From: JADLAT01 sp964348795 | GTDB lineage: Bacteria > Pseudomonadota > Alphaproteobacteria > Micavibrionales > Micavibrionaceae | Assembly (NCBI GenBank): GCA_964348795.1 | Contig: CAYGDY010000005.1 | Location: forward strand, 1 to 64,000 | Length of the DNA stretch: 64,000 bases | Reading direction: 5' to 3' | Shown: positions 41,329 to 50,929 of the stretch, one piece after another | Position numbering within the stretch: position 1 is the stretch's first letter | How the letters are laid out: every line of letters starts with the position of its first letter | Notes under the pieces: model-generated | The model's database searches: none | The model's input: the letters and a program-made list of their open reading frames with translations, nothing else | What the model was told of the DNA's origin: nothing | Translations under genes and position numbers: made by a program

Positions 41329-42867
41329 GTGACGCAGGATAGGGTTTTACGAAAATCCATGACACAGGACGCTCTTGATTTTCAGCAGTTCTTTTACAAG
41401 ATGCCGATCCCGCGTTTTATCCTCCGTGTGTCCGGCGCGGAGACTTTTTCCTTTGTGGCCGCCAATGAACTGGCCCTGAAATATCTTGATCTACCGGCAA
41501 CGGAAGTCCTGCACAAAACAATACAGGCGGTTTTCAGTCAGGAGGCCGCGTTGCACTTTCAACAGTCTTTCGAGGTCTGTGTTTCCAAGAAGCGCTCCGT
41601 AACTATTCAATCCCTTCCAGGTGTGCCTGGAAAAATCAAGGTGTACGGGTTTTATATCACCCCTGTGTTGGGGGCGGACGAAGAACTGGCATATCTGGAT
41701 GTGATCGGGCAACTCGATGTGGTGGATCAATCTATCCTGCAAAGGGAGCGGGACGATGCGGTGTCCCTGATGACATCCATTTTCGATGTGAGCGAGGTCG
41801 GGATTGTTGTCACAGACTATAACGCGCAAATCGTGCGGGTGAACGACAGTTTTGTCCGGACATATGGCTGGTCGAGGGGGGAGCTGATCCGTAAGAATTT
41901 TTCGGATCTGGTCACCAGTGACGAGCGCGAAATGCTGAGAAAAAACCACGAGGAATTCATTCGCTCCGGCATCCGGTCCGCGGGGGAAATCAAGATTATG
42001 CACAAGGAAGGGGGTGTGGCCAATACACTCTACACCACGGCAACGCTGGAGTTTAGCCAGAAACAGCGCTTTCAGATTATTACGGTGATGGATATTACGC
42101 TCCGGAAACAGATGGAGCAATCCCTGCGCGTGGCCAAGGATGACGCGGATGCGGCCAACAGGGCCAAGTCGGTCTTTCTGGCCAATATGTCGCATGAGCT
42201 CCGGACGCCGCTTAATGCGATTATCGGGTTCTCGGAGATGATGATCCACGAGACGTTCGGGCCCTTGGGGCATGAAAAATACAGGGAATACAACAAGGAT
42301 GTGTACTCCAGCGCACATCATTTGCTTGAAATTATCAATGAAGTGCTGGATATGTCCAAGATCGAGGCGGGCCGGATTGATCTGGACGAGGTGGAGATGG
42401 ATGTTTCGGCCCTGATGCGCTCTGTGGTGCGGATGGTGGATTCGCGGGCTTTTGGCCAGAATATCCAGCTCCGGCTGGATCTGGAGCCGGCGCTTCCCAT
42501 CCTGTTCGGCGACCAGAGGCTGGTGCGGCAGATTTTTATCAATCTGGTGACAAACGCCGTCAAGTTTTCCAAGCCGGATGGCAAGGTCTATATTTCCGTT
42601 AGAATGCTTGAAGACGGGCGGATGCAGATGATTGTCAGGGACGAGGGGATCGGCATTCCGCTCGACAAGCTGGACCGTGTGATGGAGCCCTTCGGGCAGG
42701 TGTCGGATCGTCCGGAAAGCGCTCATGTGCAGGGCACAGGTCTGGGCCTGCCTCTTGCCAAGGCGATGGCGGGCCTTCATTCTGCCACGTTCCATCTGGA
42801 ATCGGAAGTCGGGCGCGGGACATCCGTGTTTGTTGAATTTCCGGCGTTCCGGATTGTGAAAACGTAA
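41329..42867 (+). CDS. PAS-domain sensor histidine kinase
   Basis: A 512-residue soluble kinase without membrane segments. A divergent PAS-like region lies at 20-135 and a clear PAS domain at about 145-262 (VGIVVTDYNAQIVRVNDSF). The dimerisation helix carries the phospho-acceptor H289 in NMSHELRTPLNAIIGFSEMM. HATPase_c follows with NLVTNAVKF, DEGIGI and GTGLGLPLAK. No response regulator is adjacent. The start may be GTG 41329 or ATG 41359; both are preceded by weak sites, and MTQD occurs at both. Confidence 0.92.
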   Translation: MTQDRVLRKSMTQDALDFQQFFYKMPIPRFILRVSGAETFSFVAANELALKYLDLPATEVLHKTIQAVFSQEAALHFQQSFEVCVSKKRSVTIQSLPGVPGKIKVYGFYITPVLGADEELAYLDVIGQLDVVDQSILQRERDDAVSLMTSIFDVSEVGIVVTDYNAQIVRVNDSFVRTYGWSRGELIRKNFSDLVTSDEREMLRKNHEEFIRSGIRSAGEIKIMHKEGGVANTLYTTATLEFSQKQRFQIITVMDITLRKQMEQSLRVAKDDADAANRAKSVFLANMSHELRTPLNAIIGFSEMMIHETFGPLGHEKYREYNKDVYSSAHHLLEIINEVLDMSKIEAGRIDLDEVEMDVSALMRSVVRMVDSRAFGQNIQLRLDLEPALPILFGDQRLVRQIFINLVTNAVKFSKPDGKVYISVRMLEDGRMQMIVRDEGIGIPLDKLDRVMEPFGQVSDRPESAHVQGTGLGLPLAKAMAGLHSATFHLESEVGRGTSVFVEFPAFRIVKT

Positions 42868-42948
42868 CAGGGCGCTCTTCTTCTTGCCTCTTTTGCAAAG
42901 CGCTTGTATGGTAGGCCTATGGAATGCTGAACACGGGAGGCAGGCAAT

Positions 42949-43362
42949 ATGTCTGATTTGGAACGGCGCTGTGCAGAGGCTGGCCTTAAAATGACAGGCC
43001 AGCGCCGCGTGATTTTAAAAGTTTTGGGTATGGCGGAAGATCATCCGTCTGTGGAGGCCGTGTATGAACGGGCAAGAGGGATAGACTCCTCGATCAGTAT
43101 TGCCACCGTGTACCGGACGCTGAGCCTGCTGGATGAAATGGATTTGGTCACCCGCCATGAATTTCAGGAAGGCTATGCACGCTATGAGGTGTCCCAGGAG
43201 CATCATCATCATCTGGTGGATCTGGAAACCGGCGCGGTGATCGAATTCCGGAACGAGGAACTTGAGAAACTGAAAGAAAAAATCGCCCGTGATCTGGGCT
43301 ATGCGCTGGTGGATCACAGGCTGGAGCTTTACGGCAAGAAATTGCCGAAACAGAAAAAATAG
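42949..43362 (+). CDS. fur: Fur-family metalloregulator (Fur/Mur type)
   Basis: A 137-residue winged-helix repressor. DNA-recognition region SIATVYRTLSLLDEMDLV, HHHH at 85-88 of the metal site, and the C-terminal VIEFRNEELEKLKEKIARDLGYALVDHRLELYG typical of alphaproteobacterial Fur/Mur. It contains a single cysteine (C8), so it has no structural CxxC zinc site, as is usual in this clade. In alphaproteobacteria this protein often senses manganese or iron. Irr, the other family member, is not in the window. Confidence 0.92.
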   Translation: MSDLERRCAEAGLKMTGQRRVILKVLGMAEDHPSVEAVYERARGIDSSISIATVYRTLSLLDEMDLVTRHEFQEGYARYEVSQEHHHHLVDLETGAVIEFRNEELEKLKEKIARDLGYALVDHRLELYGKKLPKQKK

Positions 43363-43376
43363 GGGAAATAAACGGC

Positions 43377-43601
43377 ATGACATGTAACCTGCCTATACAA
43401 AATGGTGTAAAAGAGGCCGCAGATTGTAAATGTTACGGTGCGGTGATGAAGGCGTACGGCGCTTTGGTGGAGGCGGGACAGCCCGAGTCTGTGGCGCTGG
43501 AGGCCGCAAAAATTATTTACAGCTATCACCACCCCGAAGATTCCGTTCAGGATGCGTATCTCACGGTCGAGCGCTGGACCAGTGCAGGGCATGTGCATTA
43601 G
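43377..43601 (+). CDS. Small uncharacterised protein between fur and the DUF1491 gene
   Basis: A 74-residue ORF. The N-terminus has CKC (residues 17-19, in AADCKCYGA), then a helical Ala-rich body with HH near residue 52. It starts 14 bases after the fur stop with GGGGAAA in front, and stops 2 bases before the DUF1491 ATG, so co-translation is likely. The Cys/His content beside a metalloregulator suggests metal binding, as inference only. Confidence 0.65.
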   Translation: MTCNLPIQNGVKEAADCKCYGAVMKAYGALVEAGQPESVALEAAKIIYSYHHPEDSVQDAYLTVERWTSAGHVH

Positions 43602-43603
43602 GT

Positions 43604-43927
43604 ATGTCTGATCGCCTCTCCGTTGGGTTGTGGCTGGAGGCGGAAATTCGCCGTTTGAATGAGGCGTTAACGCCTTGTTTTGTCATCAAGCGCGGCAATT
43701 ATGATACGGGGCTCGTGATCCTCAAAAGCAATGGGCTGAAGGGGCAGGTCCGCCTGTACGAGCAAGAGCGGGATTTTATGACGAACCGGCTGGTTTGGCG
43801 GGCGCTGACCGAAGACCCACAGCCAGAGGCGGAGGCCGATGCCTCTATTGCCCGCGCCCTCTCTCGTGATCCTGACATTTGGGTGATTGAGGTGGAGGAC
43901 AGCGGGATGGGGAATGTGTTTCTTTAG
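43604..43927 (+). CDS. DUF1491 family protein
   Basis: A 107-residue protein (MSDRLSVGLWLEAEIRRLNE...). The pattern AEIRRLNEALTPCFVIKRGNYDTGLVILK and the ending RDPDIWVIEVED fit DUF1491 of alphaproteobacteria, whose role is unknown. The ATG at 43604 directly follows the previous stop. The frame is open far upstream, but that part is a shadow of the 74-residue gene. Confidence 0.8.
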   Translation: MSDRLSVGLWLEAEIRRLNEALTPCFVIKRGNYDTGLVILKSNGLKGQVRLYEQERDFMTNRLVWRALTEDPQPEAEADASIARALSRDPDIWVIEVEDSGMGNVFL

Positions 43928-43938
43928 AGTCTACGGAT

Positions 43939-44024
43939 CGTCATTGCGCGGAAGCCAATAGGGCTGACGAAGCAATCCAGTTTTTCTGGATCGCCACGGG
44001 CTTTTAAAAAGCCCTCGCGATGAC
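43939..44024. repeat. Family A palindromic repeat, copy 10
   Basis: CGTCATTGCGCGGAAGCC to CCTCGCGATGAC, with a GGGCTTTTAAAAAGCCC hairpin on the right. Lies between the DUF1491 gene and prfC. Confidence 0.8.
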
Positions 44025-44080
44025 AATGTCATGTCATTTTCCCTTCCCTTCCTTTCCTGCCTCCGCTATAACTCCCCCTT

Positions 44081-45652
44081 ATGTTACAAGACCTGATCAA
44101 AGCCCGCAGGACGTTTGCGATTATTTCCCACCCCGATGCGGGGAAGACGACTCTCACCGAAAAACTCCTCCTGTTTGGTGGTGCGATCGAGCTGGCGGGG
44201 GCGGTGAAGGCCAAGGGGGACCGCAGGCGCGCGCGCTCTGACTGGATGAAGGTGGAGCAGGAGCGGGGGATTTCCGTGGCCTCCTCTGTCATGACATTTG
44301 AAAACGGCGGGATGACGTATAACCTGCTGGATACCCCCGGCCACGAAGATTTTTCCGAGGATACGTACCGCGTCCTGACGGCGGTGGACAGCGCGATTAT
44401 GGTGCTGGATTGCGCCAAGGGGATCGAAACCCAGACGTATAAACTGTTCGAGGTGTGCCGTTTGCGCGACATGCCCATTATGACCTTTATCAATAAAATG
44501 GACCGCGAGGGGCTGGACCCTTTTGACCTTCTGGACGAGATCGAGCAAAAACTGGCGCTGGACGTTACGCCTGCAAGCTGGCCGATTGGCATGGGCCGTG
44601 CTTTCAAGGGCTGTTATGATTTGATACAGGACCAGCTCATCCTGTTCGGGCGCGGGAAGGGGGAGAAGCTGGAATCCGGTATTCAGTGTAGCGGTCTGGA
44701 CGATCCGAAATTATCGGAATTTCTGGACCCGCAGGAACTGGCCAAATTGCGGGAAGATGTGGATATGGTCCGCGGGCTGTGCAAGCCCTTTGACCGGAAA
44801 GCCTATCTGGAAGGCACTATGACGCCGGTGTTTTTCGGCTCGGCGGTGAATAATTTTGGTGTGCGGGAATTGCTGGCGGGGATTGGCACGTATGCGCCCG
44901 CCCCGCGCCCGCAGAAAACGCACAGCCGTTTGATTGACCCGATGGAGCCGAAGGTTACGGCTTTTGTCTTTAAAATTCAGGCCAATATGGACCCCAAGCA
45001 CCGTGACCGGATGGCCTTTGCCCGTATTTGTTCAGGGCAATTCAAGCGCGGGATGAAGCTCAAGCATGTGCGCTCCGGCAAGGTGCAGATGATGCACTCC
45101 CCCCAGATGTTTATGGCACAGGACCGCGAAATGGCGGAAGAGGCCGTGGCGGGCGATATTATCGGCCTTCCCAATTACGGCGGCTTGCGGATCGGGGACG
45201 CCCTGACAGAAGGAGAGGATCTGATCTTCAAGGATATTCCGTCCTTTGCGCCGGAATTGATGCAACGGGCCCGCCCTGAAGACCCCTTGAAGGCCAAGCA
45301 TCTGGGTAAGGCGCTGGAGCAGTTGGCTGAAGAAGGCGCGGCGCGGGTGTTCAAGCCCGTGATGGGGTCGGACTGGATTGTGGGCGTGGTCGGTGCGCTC
45401 CAGTTTGATGTGCTGGTGGACCGCATCCGGACAGAATACAATATTCCAGTGAAATTTGAAGCCACAGCGCTGTATACGGCGCGGTGGCTCTTTGCTGAAA
45501 ACCCTTTGGTCTTGAAAAAATTTCTGGATGGGATGCAGTCATCCGTTGCGATGGACCATGATGGGGACCCTGTGTTTCTAGCCAGAAACGCTTGGCATTT
45601 GAACGATGCCATCGACAAGAACAGGGACATTGATTTCAGGGCGGTGAAGTAG
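44081..45652 (+). CDS. prfC: Peptide chain release factor 3
   Basis: A 523-residue translational GTPase that removes RF1/RF2 after termination. G1 SHPDAGKTT at 16-24, G3 DTPGHEDFSEDTYR, G4 NKMDRE, then the beta-barrel domain 2 and RF3-specific C-terminal domain (VGVVGALQFDVLVDRIRTEYN). Complete. Its end overlaps the convergent spermidine synthase-like gene by 17 bases. Confidence 0.97.
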   Translation: MLQDLIKARRTFAIISHPDAGKTTLTEKLLLFGGAIELAGAVKAKGDRRRARSDWMKVEQERGISVASSVMTFENGGMTYNLLDTPGHEDFSEDTYRVLTAVDSAIMVLDCAKGIETQTYKLFEVCRLRDMPIMTFINKMDREGLDPFDLLDEIEQKLALDVTPASWPIGMGRAFKGCYDLIQDQLILFGRGKGEKLESGIQCSGLDDPKLSEFLDPQELAKLREDVDMVRGLCKPFDRKAYLEGTMTPVFFGSAVNNFGVRELLAGIGTYAPAPRPQKTHSRLIDPMEPKVTAFVFKIQANMDPKHRDRMAFARICSGQFKRGMKLKHVRSGKVQMMHSPQMFMAQDREMAEEAVAGDIIGLPNYGGLRIGDALTEGEDLIFKDIPSFAPELMQRARPEDPLKAKHLGKALEQLAEEGAARVFKPVMGSDWIVGVVGALQFDVLVDRIRTEYNIPVKFEATALYTARWLFAENPLVLKKFLDGMQSSVAMDHDGDPVFLARNAWHLNDAIDKNRDIDFRAVK

Positions 45653-48029
45653 ATGTTTTTGGGGGAGAACCTTCCGCCTTCTCTTTGGCTTTTTGCGCAT
45701 CCGTTTTTTCCTTCAGGCGGGCCTGAAGGGTGTTCGTTCCGAAGATACTGAAGAGATTGGAATATTGATCGGTCCAGCCCTTTACACCATCCCGAAAACG
45801 GGCTGGATCCCAGCCTTTGGATTTGAGATACGCGAGTTTTTCAGGAGAGCGCGTAAAAATAATATAGCTTGAAGGTGCAACAGAAATGTTGCTTGCCCCG
45901 AGCGTTCCACCGCTTGTGGCTTTCCCGCGTGCCGGAATATTGAGGTTTTTTGCAATCTGTGCCAGAACAGGCTCAAGGTCAAGGTACCGATTGCTGATAT
46001 GAAAGACTAGAAAACCATCTGTTTTGAGTTTTTTCAGATAAATTTTGACGGCCTCTTCCGTAATAATATGGATTGGAACATTATCAGAACTGAAGGCATC
46101 GAGCAGAATCAGGTCATATCGTTCATCGGGTTGTTTCTGGATGGTGAGGCGCGCATCCCCCAGCACGATGTCATAGGGGGATTTGCAGTCTGAAAGATAT
46201 GTGAAATAGGCTTTGTTTTCAGCTATTTTTTTTGTTTCCGGATTGATTTCAAAAAAATCAAAATGACGATCCGGATGGGCAAAACAGGCCACCGTTCCTA
46301 CGCCAAGCCCAACGGCACCAATCTGTTGTGGCGCGTTTTTTGTGTCGAGATAGGAAAAGGCATCCTGTAGGGGGCTGAGTGTGCTGTAATAACTGGTGCG
46401 TTCCAGTCGATATTGGGGATCAAGGGGTTGTTGCCCGTGCAGGGTTGTCCCGTTCAGAAGAATAGTGGTTTTATGATCTGATGTATCCTCCAAGACCTTC
46501 AGTGTTCCAAAAAAGTTCCGGCTTTGCATCACGATTTTGGAATGCGCGCTACTCCAGACACCAGGGGGAAAAAAAGTCAGGATAAATACGGTGATAAGCG
46601 TATAAATCCAGCGTTCGCTGTTGATTGACAGAAACATCAGAAACAAAAGCGTACCCGAGAAAAAGAAGGTGATGTTCTGTTTGTCTTGTGGCGCCAGAAA
46701 GATAATGGCGGGAATCCCAATTAAAATACCCATGGCAAAGAGCGTTTTTTTGGTAAAGAGGGGGTGCAGGGATTTTTCAAAGAACGGGGCCAGAAGCACG
46801 GAAAATAAAAACTGGAAAGTTTTTCCTGTGCTCTCATGAACGCGAATAAGGGGGAGGATCGCCAGAACAAGGCCGTATTCAATGGTGTTCACGAAAATCC
46901 GTGGCGCCACAAGGGCATTGAACACACCGCCCAGTGCGCCGCCCAGAGACATGATCAGGAAAAACTCGGTCAGGTGGGTGCTGTGGGGTTTTTTATCGGC
47001 CAGCGCGGTGTGACAGAGAAGCGCGGAGAAGAAAAAGAGGGCCAGATGCAACGGTACAAGAAAGAAAGGGTTGAGGAGCATACCGGCACACAGTATCAGC
47101 AAGACCAGCAGAACACTGAAAGACACTTCAAAACAGATTGCAACGGTTGTGTTGCTCAGGAAGGGTTTTTTCGCAAAAACCAGAATGAAGGTCCCGACAT
47201 ACAGGCCGAGTGGTATAATCCAGATCAGGGGCAAGGAGGCAATATCTGTTGTCAGAAAGGTCGTCACGCCCAGCATCAGGGATGAGGGGACGAAGGCCAG
47301 AAAGAGCCATGATGCACGATCAAACCACGTGATGTTTCCGGCAGGGCCTGACGCGGGAGCACTGTCGTCCGGCGTCAGGCGCACGATATGCCAGACGAAC
47401 AGCAATGCGGACACGAACAAGGCTACCAGCGCAAAATAGCCGAACATCCAGCTATAGGCCTGCTGGGGAAGCGTGAGAAGGGGCTCTGTTATAAAAGGAT
47501 AAGTAAAGAGCGCAATCATGGAACCCAGATTGCTGGCCCCATAAAGGAAATAGGGATTTTCAGAATGGGCGTGGTCAGACAGGGAAAACCAGCGTTGTAG
47601 AAGGGGCGCAGAGCCCGCAAGAATAAAGAAGGGCCCCCCGACCGTAGAGAGCATCACGGAAATTTGCCAGAATGTGGGGTCTTCGTTTTTCGGAGGTTCC
47701 CAGCTTTCGGGAATGACAAACGGCAACGCCACGGTAAAAAGCAGGAGCAGGCAGATGTGCAAAACCCCCTGTACCTTGAAACTCAGGAATCGGGTTACCC
47801 CGTGCGCATAGGCGTACCCGCCGAGCAGGCAGACCTGAAAGAACAGCATGGCCGTATTCCAGACATTGGGCGTGCCGCCGAGCAAAGGCAGGACCATCTT
47901 CGAGAACATGGGCTGTACAGAAAACAGGAGCATGGCGCTCAGGAACAATGTCGTGGTAAAGACAGGAACAATCAGGGCATGACGCATGGGCGGAGTGACC
48001 TCGGGATCTTCTATGTATGAAAGGGGCAA
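45636..48029 (-). CDS. Fused membrane/spermidine synthase-like protein
   Basis: A 797-residue protein. The N-terminal 480 residues contain about 11-13 membrane helices, and the C-terminal part (about 530-760) is a spermidine synthase-like Rossmann domain (GAVGLGVGTVACFAHP, FFEINPETKKIA, YDIVLGDARL, YDLILLDAFSSDNVP). Such fused MFS/spermidine synthase proteins are widespread and lack an established substrate; polyamine synthesis is not proven. The C-terminus is Lys/Ala/Pro-rich. ATG 47987 is an alternative start. Somewhat AT-richer than its neighbours. Confidence 0.85.
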   Translation of the reverse strand: MPLSYIEDPEVTPPMRHALIVPVFTTTLFLSAMLLFSVQPMFSKMVLPLLGGTPNVWNTAMLFFQVCLLGGYAYAHGVTRFLSFKVQGVLHICLLLLFTVALPFVIPESWEPPKNEDPTFWQISVMLSTVGGPFFILAGSAPLLQRWFSLSDHAHSENPYFLYGASNLGSMIALFTYPFITEPLLTLPQQAYSWMFGYFALVALFVSALLFVWHIVRLTPDDSAPASGPAGNITWFDRASWLFLAFVPSSLMLGVTTFLTTDIASLPLIWIIPLGLYVGTFILVFAKKPFLSNTTVAICFEVSFSVLLVLLILCAGMLLNPFFLVPLHLALFFFSALLCHTALADKKPHSTHLTEFFLIMSLGGALGGVFNALVAPRIFVNTIEYGLVLAILPLIRVHESTGKTFQFLFSVLLAPFFEKSLHPLFTKKTLFAMGILIGIPAIIFLAPQDKQNITFFFSGTLLFLMFLSINSERWIYTLITVFILTFFPPGVWSSAHSKIVMQSRNFFGTLKVLEDTSDHKTTILLNGTTLHGQQPLDPQYRLERTSYYSTLSPLQDAFSYLDTKNAPQQIGAVGLGVGTVACFAHPDRHFDFFEINPETKKIAENKAYFTYLSDCKSPYDIVLGDARLTIQKQPDERYDLILLDAFSSDNVPIHIITEEAVKIYLKKLKTDGFLVFHISNRYLDLEPVLAQIAKNLNIPARGKATSGGTLGASNISVAPSSYIIFTRSPEKLAYLKSKGWDPARFRDGVKGWTDQYSNLFSIFGTNTLQARLKEKTDAQKAKEKAEGSPPKTSTSPP

Positions 48030-48155
48030 AAGGAGAAGGGAAGAAGAAATAATGTCCGATTCTAATTTTTTTTCCTTGAAATGTACAGTATAAAGTGGGA
48101 TGAAACAGGACGTTTTTGGTCCTGTATTGTGCGGGACGGTGGAAAGCTCTTTTTT

Positions 48156-48581
48156 ATGATCAATATTTCACGCTTGTCGGACTATGCTGTTGTGGTGCTG
48201 TCGGTGCTGGAGCAGGGGCGTGTGTCACAGGCGGGTCCCTTGTCTGCCGGAGATATTGCCTTCCGGAGCACGTTGCCGGAGCCCACGGTGGCCAAGATTT
48301 TGAAAATGCTGGCCCGAAAGGGATTTGTGGGCTCGGTGCGCGGCGCGCATGGCGGCTACACCATTTCAAAGCGCCTGTCCGAGATCAATGTGGCGGATAT
48401 CGTTCTGGCGCTGGAGGGGCCTGTGTCCATGACGGCGTGTTCGGATCATCTGGCGGCGGAGTCTTGCGCGTATCAATCGCATTGCGCGTTCAAGGGGAAA
48501 TGGGGCGGCGTGAACAAGGCCATTCACGAGGCTCTGGAGAAAATATCCTTGCAGGATATGCTGGGGACGGAGGCGCTATGA
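48156..48581 (+). CDS. Rrf2-family Fe-S regulator of the suf operon
   Basis: A 141-residue winged-helix protein of the SUF-associated Rrf2 type. Recognition region LPEPTVAKILKMLARKGFV and wing GAHGGY; cysteines C95, C104 and C110 match the three [2Fe-2S] ligands of IscR-type regulators. It likely represses suf when cluster supply is sufficient. The ATG at 48156 has GGAAAG upstream and gives the family N-terminus MINISRLSDYAVVVL. Its TGA overlaps the sufB ATG. Confidence 0.92.
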   Translation: MINISRLSDYAVVVLSVLEQGRVSQAGPLSAGDIAFRSTLPEPTVAKILKMLARKGFVGSVRGAHGGYTISKRLSEINVADIVLALEGPVSMTACSDHLAAESCAYQSHCAFKGKWGGVNKAIHEALEKISLQDMLGTEAL

Positions 48582-50059
48582 GCCAGATTTCCAAAGACAC
48601 CGTGGCGCGGGTTGCCGGTCTTTCGGGGCCCTATGAGGCCGGTTTTGTCACGGACATTGAATCGGACAAGGCCCCGAAGGGCCTCTCCGAGGAGATCGTG
48701 CGTTTTATTTCCGCCAAAAAAGAAGAGCCTTCATGGATGCTGGAATGGCGCCTGAAAGCGTATCGGCGCTGGCTTGGAATGCCGGAGCCCCGCTGGGCCA
48801 ATGTGGATTTCCCGCCCATTGATTATCAGGACGCCTATTACTACTCTGCGCCGAAAAATGCCGGAGAGGCCCCCAAATCTCTGGACGAGATTGATCCAGC
48901 CCTGCGGGAGACGTACGAAAAACTGGGCATTCCGATACGGGAGCAAGAGCTTTTGGCCGGTGTCAAAAATCCGGACCGTGCGCCTGTCGCCGTGGATTAC
49001 GTGTTTGACTCTGTGTCTGTGGCTACGACCTTTAAAAAGACGCTCTCGGAGGCCGGTGTGATATTTTGCTCTATCTCCGAAGCCATACGGGTGCATCCGG
49101 AACTTGTGCAAAAATATATGGGCTCTGTGGTGCCGCCTGCCGATAACAAGCATGCGTGCCTGAATTCTGCTGTTTTTACAGATGGTTCGTTTGTGTACGT
49201 GCCCGAAGGGGTGCGGTGCCCTATGGAGCTGTCGACCTATTTTCGGATCAATGAAATGAACACAGGGCAGTTCGAGCGCACGCTTCTGATTGCGGAAAAA
49301 GGGGCAAGCGTGTCCTATCTGGAGGGGTGTACGGCCCCGATGCGCGATACACGTCAGCTCCATGCGGCCGTGGTGGAGCTGATCGCCCACGAGGATGCGG
49401 AAATCAAATATTCCACGGTGCAGAACTGGTTCCCGGGCGACGCGGAAGGCAAGGGCGGGATCTATAATTTCGTGACCAAGCGGGGCCTGTGCGAAGGACG
49501 GAACGCCAAAATCAGCTGGACGCAGGTTGAAACGGGTTCGGCCATTACGTGGAAATATCCGTCCTGTGTATTAAAAGGGGATAATTCTGTGGGGGAATTT
49601 TACTCCGTGGCGATCACCAATGGATTCCAGCAGGCCGATACGGGGACGAAAATGATCCATCTCGGGAAGAATACGAAAAGCCGGATTATCTCGAAAGGCA
49701 TCAGCGCGGGCCAAAGCAATAACACGTACAGGGGGCTGGTCAAGATTATGCCCAAGGCCGAAGGTGCACGGAATTTCACGCAATGCGACAGCTTGTTGAT
49801 CGGGGGCCATTGCGGCGCGCACACGGTGCCTTATATTGAAAGCAGAAATAAAACCGCGACTTTGGAGCATGAGGCCACAACCAGCAGAATCTCGGAAGAC
49901 CAGATGTTCTATTGCAGACAGCGCGGGATTTCTCAGGAAGAGGCTCTGGCCCTGATCGTCAATGGTTTTGCCCGTGAGGTGATGCAAAAACTCCCTATGG
50001 AGTTTGCCGTGGAAGCACAAAAACTGATTGGCATCAGTCTCGAGGGAAGTGTGGGGTAA
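48578..50059 (+). CDS. sufB: Fe-S cluster scaffold subunit SufB
   Basis: A 493-residue core scaffold protein of SufBCD. Recognisable regions include DYQDAYYYSAPK, ACLNSAVFTDGSFVYVPEGVRCPMELSTYFRIN, and the C-terminal TATLEHEATTSRISEDQMFYCRQRG containing the conserved cysteine and cluster-related residues. The ATG overlaps the regulator stop (ATGA). The frame is open far upstream in a shadow of the regulator; that part is not SufB. Confidence 0.96.
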   Translation: MSQISKDTVARVAGLSGPYEAGFVTDIESDKAPKGLSEEIVRFISAKKEEPSWMLEWRLKAYRRWLGMPEPRWANVDFPPIDYQDAYYYSAPKNAGEAPKSLDEIDPALRETYEKLGIPIREQELLAGVKNPDRAPVAVDYVFDSVSVATTFKKTLSEAGVIFCSISEAIRVHPELVQKYMGSVVPPADNKHACLNSAVFTDGSFVYVPEGVRCPMELSTYFRINEMNTGQFERTLLIAEKGASVSYLEGCTAPMRDTRQLHAAVVELIAHEDAEIKYSTVQNWFPGDAEGKGGIYNFVTKRGLCEGRNAKISWTQVETGSAITWKYPSCVLKGDNSVGEFYSVAITNGFQQADTGTKMIHLGKNTKSRIISKGISAGQSNNTYRGLVKIMPKAEGARNFTQCDSLLIGGHCGAHTVPYIESRNKTATLEHEATTSRISEDQMFYCRQRGISQEEALALIVNGFAREVMQKLPMEFAVEAQKLIGISLEGSVG

Positions 50060-50131
50060 AAGGCCAGAAATTATGCTAGAATAAAAGAACTGAAAATGTA
50101 ACAACAGTCAAAAGTCGAAGGAGACAAGAGT

Positions 50132-50533
50132 ATGGGGAATATGGCACAGATCAATTTGGATTTGATCAACACGGATCCGTTTTTACTGTTTTTCGGGACG
50201 TTTTATATTGTGCTGGGGTGTTCGATTTTTCTGGCGGTCAAGCCGTGGAAAGAGTTCATGCACCTGTTTATCGAACATGACGCCCTGAGCTTGGTGCTCG
50301 GAGTGTTGTGTCTGCCCATCTCCTTGTTTGTCATTGTCTTTTACAATGACTGGGAGGGGTTGGGGTCTGTCATCCTGATGGTTACGGGGTATATTGGTCT
50401 TTTGAAGGCCTTGCTTCTCCTCCTGCGGCCCAACTGGATGCAGTCCTTCATGCGGATCGAGTTCGTGCAGAAATGGCTCTGGCTGGACGCCTTGTCCGGT
50501 ATTGTGCTGGGCACGGCGATGCTGGTTTTGTGA
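50132..50533 (+). CDS. Four-helix membrane protein inside the suf operon
   Basis: A 133-residue protein with four predicted membrane helices (about 18-36, 50-70, 77-98 and 116-133) and a charged loop LRPNWMQSFMRIEFVQKW. AAGGAGA precedes the ATG. It lies 72 bases after sufB and is not part of known suf sets. No family recognised. Confidence 0.65.
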   Translation: MGNMAQINLDLINTDPFLLFFGTFYIVLGCSIFLAVKPWKEFMHLFIEHDALSLVLGVLCLPISLFVIVFYNDWEGLGSVILMVTGYIGLLKALLLLLRPNWMQSFMRIEFVQKWLWLDALSGIVLGTAMLVL

Positions 50534-50540
50534 GAGATAA

Positions 50541-50822
50541 ATGTATGTTTATATTTTGGCAAGTGATTACAACGGAACGCTTTATGTCGGTATGACATCG
50601 GATTTAAAGAAAAGAATTTGGGAGCATAAAGAAGAGGTTTGCGAAGGTTTTACAAAGAAATACGACGTTAAAAATCTGGTGTATTTTGAGGTGCTGGATG
50701 ATCCAGAAAATGCAATAAAACGTGAAAAACGCCTGAAGAAATACACAAGACAAGCCAAAATAAAGCTGATTGAACAAAATAACCTAGAGTGGAAAGATTT
50801 GTACGAAGAAATATGCAAATAA
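50541..50822 (+). CDS. GIY-YIG domain nuclease-like protein
   Basis: A 93-residue single-domain GIY-YIG protein: MYVYILASDYNGTLYVGMTSDLKKRIWEHK contains the GIY (YVY) and YIG (YVG) strands and the Arg of the active site (KKR), with the later Glu in KREKRLKKYTR region. AT-rich codon use. These stand-alone proteins are often mobile or horizontally acquired. It follows the membrane protein gene by 7 bases inside the suf operon. Confidence 0.85.
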   Translation: MYVYILASDYNGTLYVGMTSDLKKRIWEHKEEVCEGFTKKYDVKNLVYFEVLDDPENAIKREKRLKKYTRQAKIKLIEQNNLEWKDLYEEICK

Positions 50823-50833
50823 TATTGGGGTAT

Positions 50834-50929
50834 GGTCATTCCCCGAATTTGCAACGCAAATTCTAGGGGAATCCATAAAATTAAAGGTGGATCGCCCTAG
50901 AATTTCTTTCAGAAATTCAGGCGATGACG
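50834..50929. repeat. Palindromic repeat of a fourth type (family D)
   Basis: GGTCATTCCCCGAATTTGC ... GCAAATTCTAGGGGAAT hairpin, then CCTAGAATTTCTTTCAGAAATTC and a GGCGATGACG end. The ends resemble family A but the interior differs. Only one copy is seen in the window. It lies between the GIY-YIG gene and sufC. Confidence 0.6.

Noticed and set aside
48116..48577. Upstream extension of sufB
   Set aside because: The open frame overlaps the Rrf2 regulator in another frame and has no SufB similarity; the ATG at 48578 fits the ATGA junction.
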